From Gluconobacter sp. Dm-62 (lineage in GTDB: Bacteria; Pseudomonadota; Alphaproteobacteria; Acetobacterales; Acetobacteraceae), in assembly GCF_018256155.1 (NCBI RefSeq), contig NZ_JAERLY010000001.1, positions 1-64,000 on the forward strand: a stretch of DNA of 64,000 nt. Reading direction: 5' to 3'. Positions within the stretch are counted from its first letter, which is position 1; each line of letters starts with the position of its first letter. The position numbers were made by a program, and so were the translations under genes. Shown here one piece after another: positions 15,157 to 24,357 of the stretch. Below the pieces are notes generated by a model. It worked only from the letters and a program-made list of their open reading frames with translations, did not search any database and had not been told where the DNA came from.

Positions 15157-17559
15157 ATGCAGATCCGGTATCGCCCCCGTCTCGTCATTGCTGTTTCCAT
15201 TTTAAGCTTTGGCGCTCAGGCGGCAGCAATGCCGCGTCATCCCGTGAAACGGCCTGACAAATCGAAGCATGTCACAACGTCTCCTGCCAGACATGCGGTT
15301 GTCATCAAGTCTGCCAGTGAGGCCATCTCCGTGACAGGCGTCCATCGCTCGCATGGCGCACAGGAGGTCGTAAGCGCCAAGTCCATCCAGGAAGAAACGC
15401 CCGGCACCAGTGTTCTCAAGGTTCTTGGAAAACTGCCTGGCATCATGCTGCAATCGGCAGATTCTCAGGGCGTGGACATCTGGTCACAGATGTTTTTCAT
15501 GCATGGCTTCCTGCAGAACCAGATCGGCATGACCCTTGATGGCATTCCGCTTGGTGATCAGCAGTATCATTCATTCAACGGTCTGAATATCATCAACGCC
15601 ATTGCTTCCGAAAACATCGGACACATGGTGATCTCCCAGGGAGCTGGTGCGGAATCAATCGCCAGTACGTCCAACCTTGGTGGTTCCATCGAATATTTCT
15701 CCAGCGATCCGAAGCATAAGGCGGGCGGCCAGATTGCCCAGACCTTCGGGTCCAGCATGAACATGCACACCTTCATCCGTTTCGATACCGGAGACCTGAA
15801 CAAGACCGGCACCCGGATGTATGCGTCCTACATGCGCAATGATCTCGACAAATGGAAAGGTGGTGGCAACCAGTTCATGCAGCAGGTCAATGCCAAAATC
15901 GTACAGCCGGTTGGGCAGGACAGTCAGATTTCCGCCATTTTCGACTGGGGCGACCTTGATCAGTACCAGTACCAGGACCTGTCGTTCGACATGCTGAACA
16001 ACTATGGCTCCAGTCTGGACAATTTCATTGGCACACCCAATGCCTATGCGAAGGCCTACAAGCTGGCTCTGGCGGCCAACAACAAGCCGGGCGGCGCCCT
16101 TCCAGCCGGATACAGCAAGCTCTCCGATCCGTATGATGCCTCCTACTATGATGGCGGCACGGTCGAACGCGATTATCTGGGCGGTCTGAACATGGATTTT
16201 GCCCTAACCTCGCGTCTGCGCTGGAAATCCACGGTCTATGCTCAGGGGCAGTATGGACGCGGTACCTGGGCCAGTCCCTATCCGTGGTATTCAAATGGTC
16301 TGATGCCGAATGGTTCGCCACTCTTTGACCAGATTACCGTCGAACATGCCCAGCGTGGTGGCTTCACGTCCGCCCTGCATTACGAGATTGCCCATAACGA
16401 TCTGAGTGCCGGTGTCTGGTACGAACACTACCATGTGGCCGTCGGGCGTAACGCCTATGAAGAACCGGTCCTGGGAGAAGGCACGCCGATCAACTCGATG
16501 GGATCACTGCCTGACCCGACAGCCCGCCTCTGGGGCGACAGTTTCTCGTCCAACAGTTTCACGGCTTTTGTTCAGGACACTTATCATGTCCTGCCAAATG
16601 TAAACCTGCATTTCGGCTTCAAGTCCCTCTGGCAGTCCGTGACCGGCGATCAGACAGCCAATATTCCAGCCTATACTGGCACGGATGCCCTCGCCAGCGG
16701 CACTGTGACCACCGCCCGCGCTTTCCTGCCACATATCAGCGGGGACTGGCATTTTCTCAAAAACCACGAACTGTTCTTCGATGTCGCCGAGAATGTGAAG
16801 TCCTATCCAATTGCCGGCTACAAGGGCGGGGCCTCGCCGTTCGCAATGACCCAGAGCGCCTACGACCAGACCATGGGCGCCGGAAAAATGAAGCCCGAAA
16901 CCAACTGGAACTTCGCCGTCGGCTATCGTTACGTGGACCGTCTGCTGAATGCGAGCCTGTACGCTTACCACACCAACTTCCACAACCGCCTGCAGCAGAT
17001 CACCAGCGGCCCGATCACCAACCCATACTCCGCTGTCATGAACGTAGGCGGCGTTACGATGAATGGTGTGGACGCAGCCCTGGTCATTACTCCCATCAAG
17101 GGACTGTCACTGTCGAATTCCATCAGCTGGAATCATGCAACCTACGATCAGAATGTCACCAGCGGCGGCACGACATATGCCATTGCGGGGCAGCAGATCG
17201 TCAATTATCCGCGGTTCATGTACAAGGCGAGCCTGTCCTACGCCTGGCGTGATGTCAGCGCCCATATCGACACGATGTACATGGGGCAGCGCAACTATAC
17301 CTATACCGGCGACCTGAGCATCCCCTCCTACTGGCTGACCAGCGCAGGCGCGCAGTACCATCTGCGCAATCTGGGCCAGTACAACAGACACCTCAAGTCC
17401 TTTCAGGACCTCACATTCAGCTTCAATGTTTATAACCTGACGAATACGACCTATATTGCCACCGCCGGGGAGAACGGCAATTCCATGTCGGGGGATGACC
17501 AGTCCTTCCTGATCGGTGCACCGCGACAGTATTTCGGCTCCGTCGCCGTAACTTTCTGA
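15157..17559 (+). CDS. TonB-dependent outer-membrane receptor
   Basis: 800 residues from the ATG at 15157, chosen because it opens a signal peptide (MQIRYRPRLVIAVSILSFGA, then QAAA-MP) and has AGGAG eleven bases upstream. The plug domain follows (EAISVTGVHRS, VLGKLPGIML, QNQIGMTLDGIPLGDQQY, SQGAGAESIASTSNLGG), then a 22-strand-type barrel ending in the outer-membrane signature ...FGSVAVTF. It is closely similar to the receptor at 54853-57246 through plug and barrel. It precedes the phospholipase C gene by 38 bp, so it may import a product of phospholipid cleavage, or a metal given the Zur-like box; substrate unproven. Confidence 0.88.
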   Translation: MQIRYRPRLVIAVSILSFGAQAAAMPRHPVKRPDKSKHVTTSPARHAVVIKSASEAISVTGVHRSHGAQEVVSAKSIQEETPGTSVLKVLGKLPGIMLQSADSQGVDIWSQMFFMHGFLQNQIGMTLDGIPLGDQQYHSFNGLNIINAIASENIGHMVISQGAGAESIASTSNLGGSIEYFSSDPKHKAGGQIAQTFGSSMNMHTFIRFDTGDLNKTGTRMYASYMRNDLDKWKGGGNQFMQQVNAKIVQPVGQDSQISAIFDWGDLDQYQYQDLSFDMLNNYGSSLDNFIGTPNAYAKAYKLALAANNKPGGALPAGYSKLSDPYDASYYDGGTVERDYLGGLNMDFALTSRLRWKSTVYAQGQYGRGTWASPYPWYSNGLMPNGSPLFDQITVEHAQRGGFTSALHYEIAHNDLSAGVWYEHYHVAVGRNAYEEPVLGEGTPINSMGSLPDPTARLWGDSFSSNSFTAFVQDTYHVLPNVNLHFGFKSLWQSVTGDQTANIPAYTGTDALASGTVTTARAFLPHISGDWHFLKNHELFFDVAENVKSYPIAGYKGGASPFAMTQSAYDQTMGAGKMKPETNWNFAVGYRYVDRLLNASLYAYHTNFHNRLQQITSGPITNPYSAVMNVGGVTMNGVDAALVITPIKGLSLSNSISWNHATYDQNVTSGGTTYAIAGQQIVNYPRFMYKASLSYAWRDVSAHIDTMYMGQRNYTYTGDLSIPSYWLTSAGAQYHLRNLGQYNRHLKSFQDLTFSFNVYNLTNTTYIATAGENGNSMSGDDQSFLIGAPRQYFGSVAVTF

Positions 17560-17597
17560 GCATCGCCGGATCACAGGTACAGAACAGGGGAGCGTAC

Positions 17598-19682
17598 ATG
17601 CCAAAGATCAGCCCGGGCCGACGGTTTTTCCTGAAAGCCGGAGCTGCCGCGACCGGCATGGCGCTTCTGCCCGACAACATCCGCAAGGCTCTCGCCATCC
17701 CGGCCAACCGGACCACTGGCACGATCCGCGATGTCGAGCATGTTGTCCTGCTCATGCAGGAAAACCGCTCTTTCGATCATTACTTTGGCTGCCTCGGAGG
17801 CGTGCGGGGTTATGGTGACCCCCGTGCCCTCCGTTTGCCAGACGGGAACTCCGTCTTTTCCCAGCCGGATGAACAGGGCCACCAGGTCCTGCCTTTCCGG
17901 CTGAACACGGTTCATACATCCTCTGCCTGCCTCGCCAGTCTTGATCACAGCTGGAAAGGGTCACAGACCGTCTGGAACGAGTGGAATGTCTGGGTCCCCC
18001 ATAAAACCGTCATGACCATGGGGCACTTCACCCGCGAAGACATCCCCTATTATTATGCGCTCGCTGAAGCCTTCACCATCTGCGACGCCTATCACGCCTC
18101 CATTTTCGGGCCGACCAATCCAAACCGGCTGTATTTCTTCACAGGTACGAGCGGTCTGGCAGTCGGCAATACCGGCCAGCAGGTCACGGTCAATGTTGAT
18201 GATGGCAACCCTTCAGCCGACAGCACACACGACAATCCTGCCTTCAGACCCTTTGACTGGAAAACCTATCCCGAATGCCTGCAGGCTGCAGGCGTTTCAT
18301 GGCGGGTCTATCAGGAATACGACAACTTCACTGATAACCCTCTTCAGTCCTACGCGACTTTTCGGCAGGTCCCCGAGCAGAGCTGGCAGCACCAGCGTGC
18401 CCGCAGGATCGTCCCCGGGTCTAATGCCCATAACAGCGCGACCTCTGAAGGACGGTTTCTGGTCGAAGCCTTCGAGAAAGACGTCGCCTCGGGAAACCTG
18501 CCACAGGTCTCATGGATCGTCCCTTCGCAGGCCATGTCGGAACATCCTGACGCACCACCGGGCTACGGCGAGAGTCTGATTTCGCGCCTGATGGACGTGT
18601 TTGTCCGACACCCGGATGTGTGGGCAAAAACCGTCTTCATTCTGAATTATGATGAAAATGACGGCTTTTTCGACCACATGCCCGCGCCTGTCCCTCCCCT
18701 GACCCCCAATGACCCAACACAGGGTTATTGTTCTGTGTCTCTGGAAGGTGAAGCCCTTGGGAACGTTCCTGTCGGGCTGGGGCCGCGCGTCCCAGCCATT
18801 GTCATTTCCCCCTGGACGAAAGGCGGCTGGGTCAACTCCCAGCTTTTCGACCATACATCCGTATTGCGGTTCCTGGAGGCACGCTTTGGTGTCCCTGCCC
18901 CGAACATCACCCCATGGCGCAGAACTGTTTGTGGTGATCTGACAAGCGTTTTCGACTTTACCGCCAGTGACCCGGACTGGACCATTACCCTCCCAGATAC
19001 GGAGCATTATCTGGCTGAAACACGAGCCTCCTGCCGCCTGCCTCCACCGGTGATTCCACAACCCCAAGCCATGCCAAAGCAGGAGATCACCCAGCGCCCT
19101 GCCCGCCCACTCCCCTATGCCCTGAATGCGGATCTACTTCACGACGGTAACGGGCAGATTATCCTCCGTCTCGCCAATACCGGAGCGCAGGGTGCTGTCT
19201 TCCAGCTTCAGCAAACAGGCTTCCCCATGCGGCACTATACCCTCGCTGCGGGCCAGACCCATGAGATCCAAGTAGGGTTGCGGGACGGTCAGACGATGAA
19301 TCTTCATGGGCCGGACGGCTTCCATCGCATGTTTTCCGGCGCCCACATGCCGCAGGCCATGCTTGAGACAGATATCTCCCAGGGAGAGGTCACGCTGACG
19401 CTCGAAAATACGGCGTCCGGAACGCGACATTTTTCCATCATCTCATCCTACGCACCTCACGATATCCGGACGGTGTCCCTGCTGCCACGACAGAGCGCGC
19501 ATGTTCCCTGGAACATTGTTTCCAGCGACCATTGGTATGATCTCATCGTGACAGAAACACCGGCAGAACACGTCAGCGCATCCACGAAGACTACCCGTCA
19601 GAATACGCTCCGCTTTGCCGGGCATCTTCAGACCGGTCGGGCAAGCCGAACCGATCCTCTGATGGGCGGACACAGCGCATGA
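17598..19682 (+). CDS. Tat-exported phospholipase C (phosphocholine/phosphoethanolamine-specific family)
   Basis: 694 residues. A twin-arginine signal (GRRFFLKAG) is followed by the phosphoesterase catalytic start VEHVVLLMQENRSFDHYFG, with the catalytic-region Glu-Asn at about 55-56, and YDENDGFFDHMPAPVPP near 355. Two C-terminal beta-rich domains (about 500-690) match the DUF756-type repeats of bacterial PlcH/PlcN-like enzymes. It would hydrolyse phosphatidylcholine or phosphatidylethanolamine in the periplasm or outside the cell to diacylglycerol and the phosphorylated head group. The next gene, overlapping by 4 bp, encodes a head-group phosphatase, which supports this reading. Confidence 0.88.
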   Translation: MPKISPGRRFFLKAGAAATGMALLPDNIRKALAIPANRTTGTIRDVEHVVLLMQENRSFDHYFGCLGGVRGYGDPRALRLPDGNSVFSQPDEQGHQVLPFRLNTVHTSSACLASLDHSWKGSQTVWNEWNVWVPHKTVMTMGHFTREDIPYYYALAEAFTICDAYHASIFGPTNPNRLYFFTGTSGLAVGNTGQQVTVNVDDGNPSADSTHDNPAFRPFDWKTYPECLQAAGVSWRVYQEYDNFTDNPLQSYATFRQVPEQSWQHQRARRIVPGSNAHNSATSEGRFLVEAFEKDVASGNLPQVSWIVPSQAMSEHPDAPPGYGESLISRLMDVFVRHPDVWAKTVFILNYDENDGFFDHMPAPVPPLTPNDPTQGYCSVSLEGEALGNVPVGLGPRVPAIVISPWTKGGWVNSQLFDHTSVLRFLEARFGVPAPNITPWRRTVCGDLTSVFDFTASDPDWTITLPDTEHYLAETRASCRLPPPVIPQPQAMPKQEITQRPARPLPYALNADLLHDGNGQIILRLANTGAQGAVFQLQQTGFPMRHYTLAAGQTHEIQVGLRDGQTMNLHGPDGFHRMFSGAHMPQAMLETDISQGEVTLTLENTASGTRHFSIISSYAPHDIRTVSLLPRQSAHVPWNIVSSDHWYDLIVTETPAEHVSASTKTTRQNTLRFAGHLQTGRASRTDPLMGGHSA

Positions 19683-20926
19683 GTATGCCCAGTCGCAGAC
19701 ACTTTCTGGCTGGCACGGCAGCCCTCCTTGGAACCTGCACCGCGACCGGCGTTTCGCGCGCGGATGATACGGTTCTGTCTCCATTGAAATGGGCTCCCCG
19801 TAATCATCGCCTCCTGTCGGAACTGATCTCCGCTCAGCCAGTTCATGCGCGCCCCTATGCTGTTTTCGACTGGGACAACACGTGCATTTTCGGCGATTGT
19901 GAGGAAGCACTCCTGCAATACATGCTCGAAACTTTCAGTTTTGCGCTGCCACCAGACCAGTTTCATCGCGTGATCCTGCAAGATGTTCCAGAAGGCTCCC
20001 TTGGGCCGGATTTTCTTAATCTGGACGGTCAGGCAGTGCGCTTTGCACATCTCGCGGACGATATGACACGCGATTATGCTGAACTCTGGTCCCGATACGG
20101 AGGCTGGTCTGCAGAACGGCCTGATATTCCCGCCGCTACTCCGGCCCTGGCAGCACTGCGGACGCGGCTTTTGTTCAGCTATACCGCGATTGATGCTGTG
20201 GCTGGACCAAAAGTCGCACTGTACTGGATCATCCGTCTTCTGGGCGGTCTGACAGAGGCCGACATTGCCAGACTGGCGGGGCACGCAAACCGCTGGGCTC
20301 TTGGGCGCGATATCGGAGAGACTAGATATGTCACGCCATCAGAGCGTGCCGGAAAATCCGGTCTTCTTCGCCATACGGTCCGACATGGATTACGTCTGAC
20401 ACCGGAAATTGCAGACCTGCAGGCTGCGCTCCGTCATGCCGGAATTGATGTTTTTGTGTGTTCCGCCTCACTCGAAACAGTCGTGCGCGTTTTCGCCACT
20501 GACCCTGAATTCGGCTACGGCCTTCCCCCACAGAATATTTTTGGAATTCGCATGGATGCGTCCGCAGGAAAGCTCGGAACACATCCTGCACCAGACTGGC
20601 CGCTCACTTATGGTCCCGGAAAAGTTGAGACAATACGCCGCAGACTTGTTCGTGAAAGAGGACATGGCCCGCTGCTCGTCTGCGGAGACAGTGGCGGCGA
20701 CACCGCCATGCAGACTGCCTTTCCCGACACACGCCTCTCTCTGATCGTAAACCGGCTGTCTGTCGGCGAAGAAGGAAGGCTCAGCCAGCAGGCAGCAGAA
20801 GAGATAAGCACGATCTCGCCTCGCATGATCCTTCAGGGCCGGGACGAAAATACAGGCGAATGGCGACCTTCCGAGCAAACCATAGCCTTTGGCACCCGGA
20901 CGCCCAGGCTTCTGGCACACTCCTGA
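19679..20926 (+). CDS. Tat-exported HAD phosphatase, phosphorylcholine/phosphoethanolamine phosphatase (PchP-like)
   Basis: 415 residues with a Tat signal (PSRRHFLAGTAALLG) and the HAD motif I FDWDNTCIFGD at 63-73 (nucleophile Asp64, general acid Asp66), the DxDNT form typical of Pseudomonas PchP. Motif II-like VFVCSASLE near 262 and motif III/IV LLVCGDSGGDTAM near 340 complete the fold. PchP removes phosphate from phosphorylcholine and phosphorylethanolamine released by phospholipase C. ATGA overlap with the phospholipase gene means the two are translated together and both go to the periplasm. The downstream ethanolamine genes suggest phosphoethanolamine is the relevant substrate. Confidence 0.82.
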   Translation: MSMPSRRHFLAGTAALLGTCTATGVSRADDTVLSPLKWAPRNHRLLSELISAQPVHARPYAVFDWDNTCIFGDCEEALLQYMLETFSFALPPDQFHRVILQDVPEGSLGPDFLNLDGQAVRFAHLADDMTRDYAELWSRYGGWSAERPDIPAATPALAALRTRLLFSYTAIDAVAGPKVALYWIIRLLGGLTEADIARLAGHANRWALGRDIGETRYVTPSERAGKSGLLRHTVRHGLRLTPEIADLQAALRHAGIDVFVCSASLETVVRVFATDPEFGYGLPPQNIFGIRMDASAGKLGTHPAPDWPLTYGPGKVETIRRRLVRERGHGPLLVCGDSGGDTAMQTAFPDTRLSLIVNRLSVGEEGRLSQQAAEEISTISPRMILQGRDENTGEWRPSEQTIAFGTRTPRLLAHS

Positions 20927-20948
20927 AACGCATGCCTGCTTGACAAAA

Positions 20949-20964
20949 CTCGTTTCGGAACGAG
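20949..20964 (+). terminator. Hairpin after the phosphatase gene
   Basis: CTCGTT-TCGG-AACGAG, a 6-bp stem with a stable tetraloop 23 bp after the stop, followed by ATTTATA. The short stem and weak T tract make it at best a modest terminator separating the phospholipase operon from the AraC/ethanolamine genes. Confidence 0.45.
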
Positions 20965-21039
20965 ATTTATATCCAGCACGCATCAAATCGTGGCAACATG
21001 GAGTGACTGCGGGACGCCCTGTCCCGATTGTGAGGGGAG

Positions 21040-22119
21040 ATGACCCTGTTCTCTGCACGCTTTCCGATCAACGGCTATCTGCCTCCGCCTTCCCAGAATG
21101 GCGAACAGACCGGAAGCGTGCTGGCTGCGGCCCTGACGGGCGCGAGCTCTTTCATCCGTCAGCTGGGTTGCGATCCGGACATTATCGCCCGATCAGTCGG
21201 CCTGCAGGTTGCTGACGAACAGCCCCCCACATTGGCTTTGCGGCTTGAAGACTACTGCAACCTGTTTGAAGAGGTCGCCCGACAATCAGGCCGCTATGAC
21301 AGCGGGCTGATCTACGGCCAGCAGTTCCAGCCCGACCAGCTCGGGCTGATCGGTTACATTGCCCTTACCTCGGCCACACTGGAAGCCGCGCTCGTCAATC
21401 TGGTTGAACTATTTCCCTACCACCAGCGCGCCACCCAGACACGCCTTGTCCGGATGCCTGGCGGTTTTCGTATCGAATATCGCATTACCGATCCCCTCAT
21501 CTCTCACCGGGCGCAAGACGCAGAACTGACGATGGGCATGTTCTGCAATGTTTTTCGTCGTGCCCTCGGAAACAGCTGGCGCCCTGATGCCGTGTGGTTT
21601 GAGCATACCCGTCAGGCCAGCACGGCTGATTACGCAGCCGCATTCGATGCGCCCGTCTTTTTTCAGCGCGACACCACAGCACTGCTGTTTTCCGATGCCG
21701 GTCTCGATGTCCGCATGCCGGCAGCGAATACAGGGCTGCTCGCCGTATTGCGCGAGAGCCTGACACGCCTGGATCATTCCGCAAGCCTTGCTGCAGATCG
21801 CCGTGATGACCTTCTGCTGCAGGTCAGACGGGAAGTTCATGACATGTTGCCGCAGGGCATCGTGAAATTACCCGTTCTGGCAGAAAAGCTGGGCGTCCCC
21901 AGATGGACGCTTCAGCGCCGCCTGGACTCGGTAGGCGTGACTTATACTGAACTCGTGGATGAGACCCGTCGCAACATGGCGCAGTCCTATCTGCAACAGC
22001 GTGGCATGCCTATCGGCGAGATCGCTTATCTGCTCGGCTATTCCGAAGTCAGTGCTTTCAGCCGCGCCTTTCGCAAGTGGTATGGCGTCTCCCCGCAGGC
22101 ATTTCGCAAGGGGAAATGA
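21040..22119 (+). CDS. AraC-family regulator with arabinose-binding-type N domain (probable ethanolamine-operon regulator)
   Basis: 359 residues. The N-terminal 200 residues fit the Arabinose_bd (PF12625-type) sensor domain found in OruR/ArgR-like regulators. The C-terminal HTH pair is clear: LAEKLGVPRWTLQRRL and IGEIAYLLGYSEVSAFSRAFRKWYGVSPQAFRK. The start at 21040 has GAGGGGAG almost touching the ATG, so a slightly later start is possible. It directly precedes eutB in the same direction (106-bp gap) and probably activates the eut genes in response to ethanolamine, as AraC-type regulators do in pseudomonads. Ligand is inferred. Confidence 0.85.
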   Translation: MTLFSARFPINGYLPPPSQNGEQTGSVLAAALTGASSFIRQLGCDPDIIARSVGLQVADEQPPTLALRLEDYCNLFEEVARQSGRYDSGLIYGQQFQPDQLGLIGYIALTSATLEAALVNLVELFPYHQRATQTRLVRMPGGFRIEYRITDPLISHRAQDAELTMGMFCNVFRRALGNSWRPDAVWFEHTRQASTADYAAAFDAPVFFQRDTTALLFSDAGLDVRMPAANTGLLAVLRESLTRLDHSASLAADRRDDLLLQVRREVHDMLPQGIVKLPVLAEKLGVPRWTLQRRLDSVGVTYTELVDETRRNMAQSYLQQRGMPIGEIAYLLGYSEVSAFSRAFRKWYGVSPQAFRKGK

Positions 22120-22225
22120 TAGTGCAGGATGTCAATCAATTGTGTCTGCCAGACGGTTGAATTGCTTCCGTCCATGCTAGGGTCGCTTTCTAGGCAGATC
22201 TGGATTGTGGCAGGACAACAGCGTT

Positions 22226-23602
22226 TTGGTTCATCGCATTTCCCTTTCAGGCGAAACATTTGTCTTCCAGAACCTGAAGGATATCATGGCCTGTGCCTCT
22301 CCCCTGCGCTCGGGAGACGAACTGGCAGGCATAGCTGCAACGGATCCCGTCAGACGTGTTGCAGCCCGGGAGGTTCTTGCTGATCTTCCGCTCCGTCACT
22401 TTCTGGCGGAAACCCTCATTCCCTACGAAACTGACGAGGTCAGCCGCCTCATCATAGACAGCCATGATGCCACTGCCTTCGCGCCGGTTTCGCATATGAC
22501 CGTCGGTCAGTTCCGGGACTGGCTGCTGAGCTATGAGGCCGATGCCGAAAGCCTCGGGGCGCTTGCACCCGGCCTTACTCCGGAAATGGTCGCAGCCGTC
22601 AGCAAGCTGATGCGCAATCAGGACCTGATTTCGGTCGGCCGGAAAATGCGGGTCGTAACCGCATTCCGTAACACACAGGGCCTCCCCGGCCGTCTGGGAT
22701 CACGCCTCCAACCCAACCACCCGACAGATGACGCCGACGGCATCTCCGCAGCACTGCTCGACGGCCTGCTCCTTGGCGCCGGAGATGCGGTTCTGGGGAT
22801 CAATCCGGCCTCGGACCATATCGGTAAAGGAATGGATATTCTGTGGCGTTTCGACGATATCCGGCAACGCTATGACATGCCCGTGCAGAGCTGCCTGCTG
22901 ACGCATGTCACCAATACCATCAGCATGATCGAAAAAGGCGCACCGGTCGATCTGGTCTTCCAGTCTATCGCAGGTTCCGAGCAGGCCAACAGCGGCTTTG
23001 GAATTTCTCTGGCCACTCTGTCCGAAGCCTGGCTGGCGACCCGTGAGCTGAACCGTGGAACCGTTGGCACAAACGCCATGTATTTCGAGACTGGCCAGGG
23101 GGCTGCGCTGTCCTCCAATGCCCATCACGGTGTGGACCAGCAGACCATGGAAGTCCGGGCCTATGCCGTCGCCCGCGCCTATCCCCCGCTTCTGGTCAAT
23201 ACAGTCGTGGGTTTCATCGGTCCCGAATATCTCTATGACGGCAAGCAGATCATCCGTGCGGGGCTGGAAGATCATTTCTGCGGCAAGCTCATGGGACTGC
23301 CGATGGGGTGCGACGTCTGCTACACCAACCACGCCGAGGCCGATCAGGATGACATGGACAACCTGATGATGCTGCTCACGGCTGCCGGCGTAAATTTCCT
23401 GATTGCAGTGCCCGGCGGCGATGATGTCATGCTCAGCTATCAGAGCCTGTCCTATCATGACATCCTGACGCTGCGTTCGGTTTTCGATGTCCGTCCGGCC
23501 CCGGAATTCGAGTCCTGGCTCGAACGGATGTCCCTTGCAGACAGGGGACGTCTGCGTATGAACCAGCCTTACGCCCTCCCTGGGTTCAGGACGGGCCCAT
23601 GA
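22226..23602 (+). CDS. eutB: Ethanolamine ammonia-lyase large subunit
   Basis: 458 residues from a TTG start at 22226 (AGGAC ten bases upstream). This start aligns with the N terminus of E. coli EutB residue for residue: FVFQNLKDIMACASPLRSGD against YQFKDVKEVLAKANELRSGD. An upstream TTG at 22205 would add seven residues. EutB with EutC cleaves ethanolamine to acetaldehyde and ammonia using adenosylcobalamin. Family segments present include LNPNHPTDD-like QPNHPTDDADGI, HVTNTISMIEKGAPVDLVFQSIAGSEQAN (in part) and ETGQGAALS. There is no eutA reactivase or microcompartment gene nearby, as in other non-compartment Proteobacteria. Confidence 0.95.
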   Translation: MVHRISLSGETFVFQNLKDIMACASPLRSGDELAGIAATDPVRRVAAREVLADLPLRHFLAETLIPYETDEVSRLIIDSHDATAFAPVSHMTVGQFRDWLLSYEADAESLGALAPGLTPEMVAAVSKLMRNQDLISVGRKMRVVTAFRNTQGLPGRLGSRLQPNHPTDDADGISAALLDGLLLGAGDAVLGINPASDHIGKGMDILWRFDDIRQRYDMPVQSCLLTHVTNTISMIEKGAPVDLVFQSIAGSEQANSGFGISLATLSEAWLATRELNRGTVGTNAMYFETGQGAALSSNAHHGVDQQTMEVRAYAVARAYPPLLVNTVVGFIGPEYLYDGKQIIRAGLEDHFCGKLMGLPMGCDVCYTNHAEADQDDMDNLMMLLTAAGVNFLIAVPGGDDVMLSYQSLSYHDILTLRSVFDVRPAPEFESWLERMSLADRGRLRMNQPYALPGFRTGP

Positions 23603-24357
23603 CGTCTCCCGTTCAGGATCCTTGGGGCTCGCTTCGTCAGTACACGCGCGCCCGGATTGGCCTTCCAAGAACGGGCGACAGCATCGCGGGCTCCGAAGTC
23701 CGTGCCCTTCAGGCAGCACATGCCAGTGCCCGGCGCGCGGTCCACGCTTCGCTCGATCCGGCCAGGCTGAACCTTGAATGTCCCGCCATCGAGGTCCGAA
23801 GTCAGGCAACAGACCGCTCCGAGTTCGTACGCAGGCCTGATTTTGGGCGCAGGCTGGATACACCATCCATCACACGGCTGAAGCACGCGGCTCAGGACGG
23901 CCCCTGGGACCTTGCTCTTGTCGCAGCCGACGGTCTTTCAGCCTTTGCCGTGGAACGACAGGCCATCCCGCTTCAAAGTGCCATCCATACCGCACTTGAC
24001 CAGACCTGGCGCATGTCTCCGCTGATCATTGCCCATAATGCCCGCGTGGCTCTGGGAGACGAGATTGGCGAACTGCTCGGTGCGACATGCGTCGTCATGA
24101 TGATCGGAGAGCGGCCCGGTCTGAGTGTATCGGACAGTCTGAGCCTCTACATGACCTGGAATCCAAAAGTCGGCCGTCAGGACTCCGAGCGCAACTGCAT
24201 CTCCAACATCCATGCCCACGGCCTTTCCATCGGGGAAGCCTGCCACAAGCTCTGCTGGCTTCTGGACGCAGCCCGCCGACTGGGACGAACCGGCGTTTCT
24301 CTCAAGGATGAAAGTACGGACATGAAGATCCTGCCCCAGCAGAAGAGCATCCCATGA
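23599..24357 (+). CDS. eutC: Ethanolamine ammonia-lyase small subunit
   Basis: 252 residues, shorter at the N terminus than E. coli EutC (295), as is common outside the enterics. It has LVAADGLSAFAVERQA, TCVVMMIGERPGLSVSDSL and RNCISNIHAHGLSIGEACH, all typical EutC segments involved in the cobalamin-binding interface. ATGA overlap with eutB and with the permease gene after it shows a tight three-gene operon. Confidence 0.95.
   Translation: MTSPVQDPWGSLRQYTRARIGLPRTGDSIAGSEVRALQAAHASARRAVHASLDPARLNLECPAIEVRSQATDRSEFVRRPDFGRRLDTPSITRLKHAAQDGPWDLALVAADGLSAFAVERQAIPLQSAIHTALDQTWRMSPLIIAHNARVALGDEIGELLGATCVVMMIGERPGLSVSDSLSLYMTWNPKVGRQDSERNCISNIHAHGLSIGEACHKLCWLLDAARRLGRTGVSLKDESTDMKILPQQKSIP

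Noticed and set aside
22700-23866. 388-residue minus-strand frame opposite eutB
   Set aside because: Antisense shadow; eutB is unmistakable on the plus strand.
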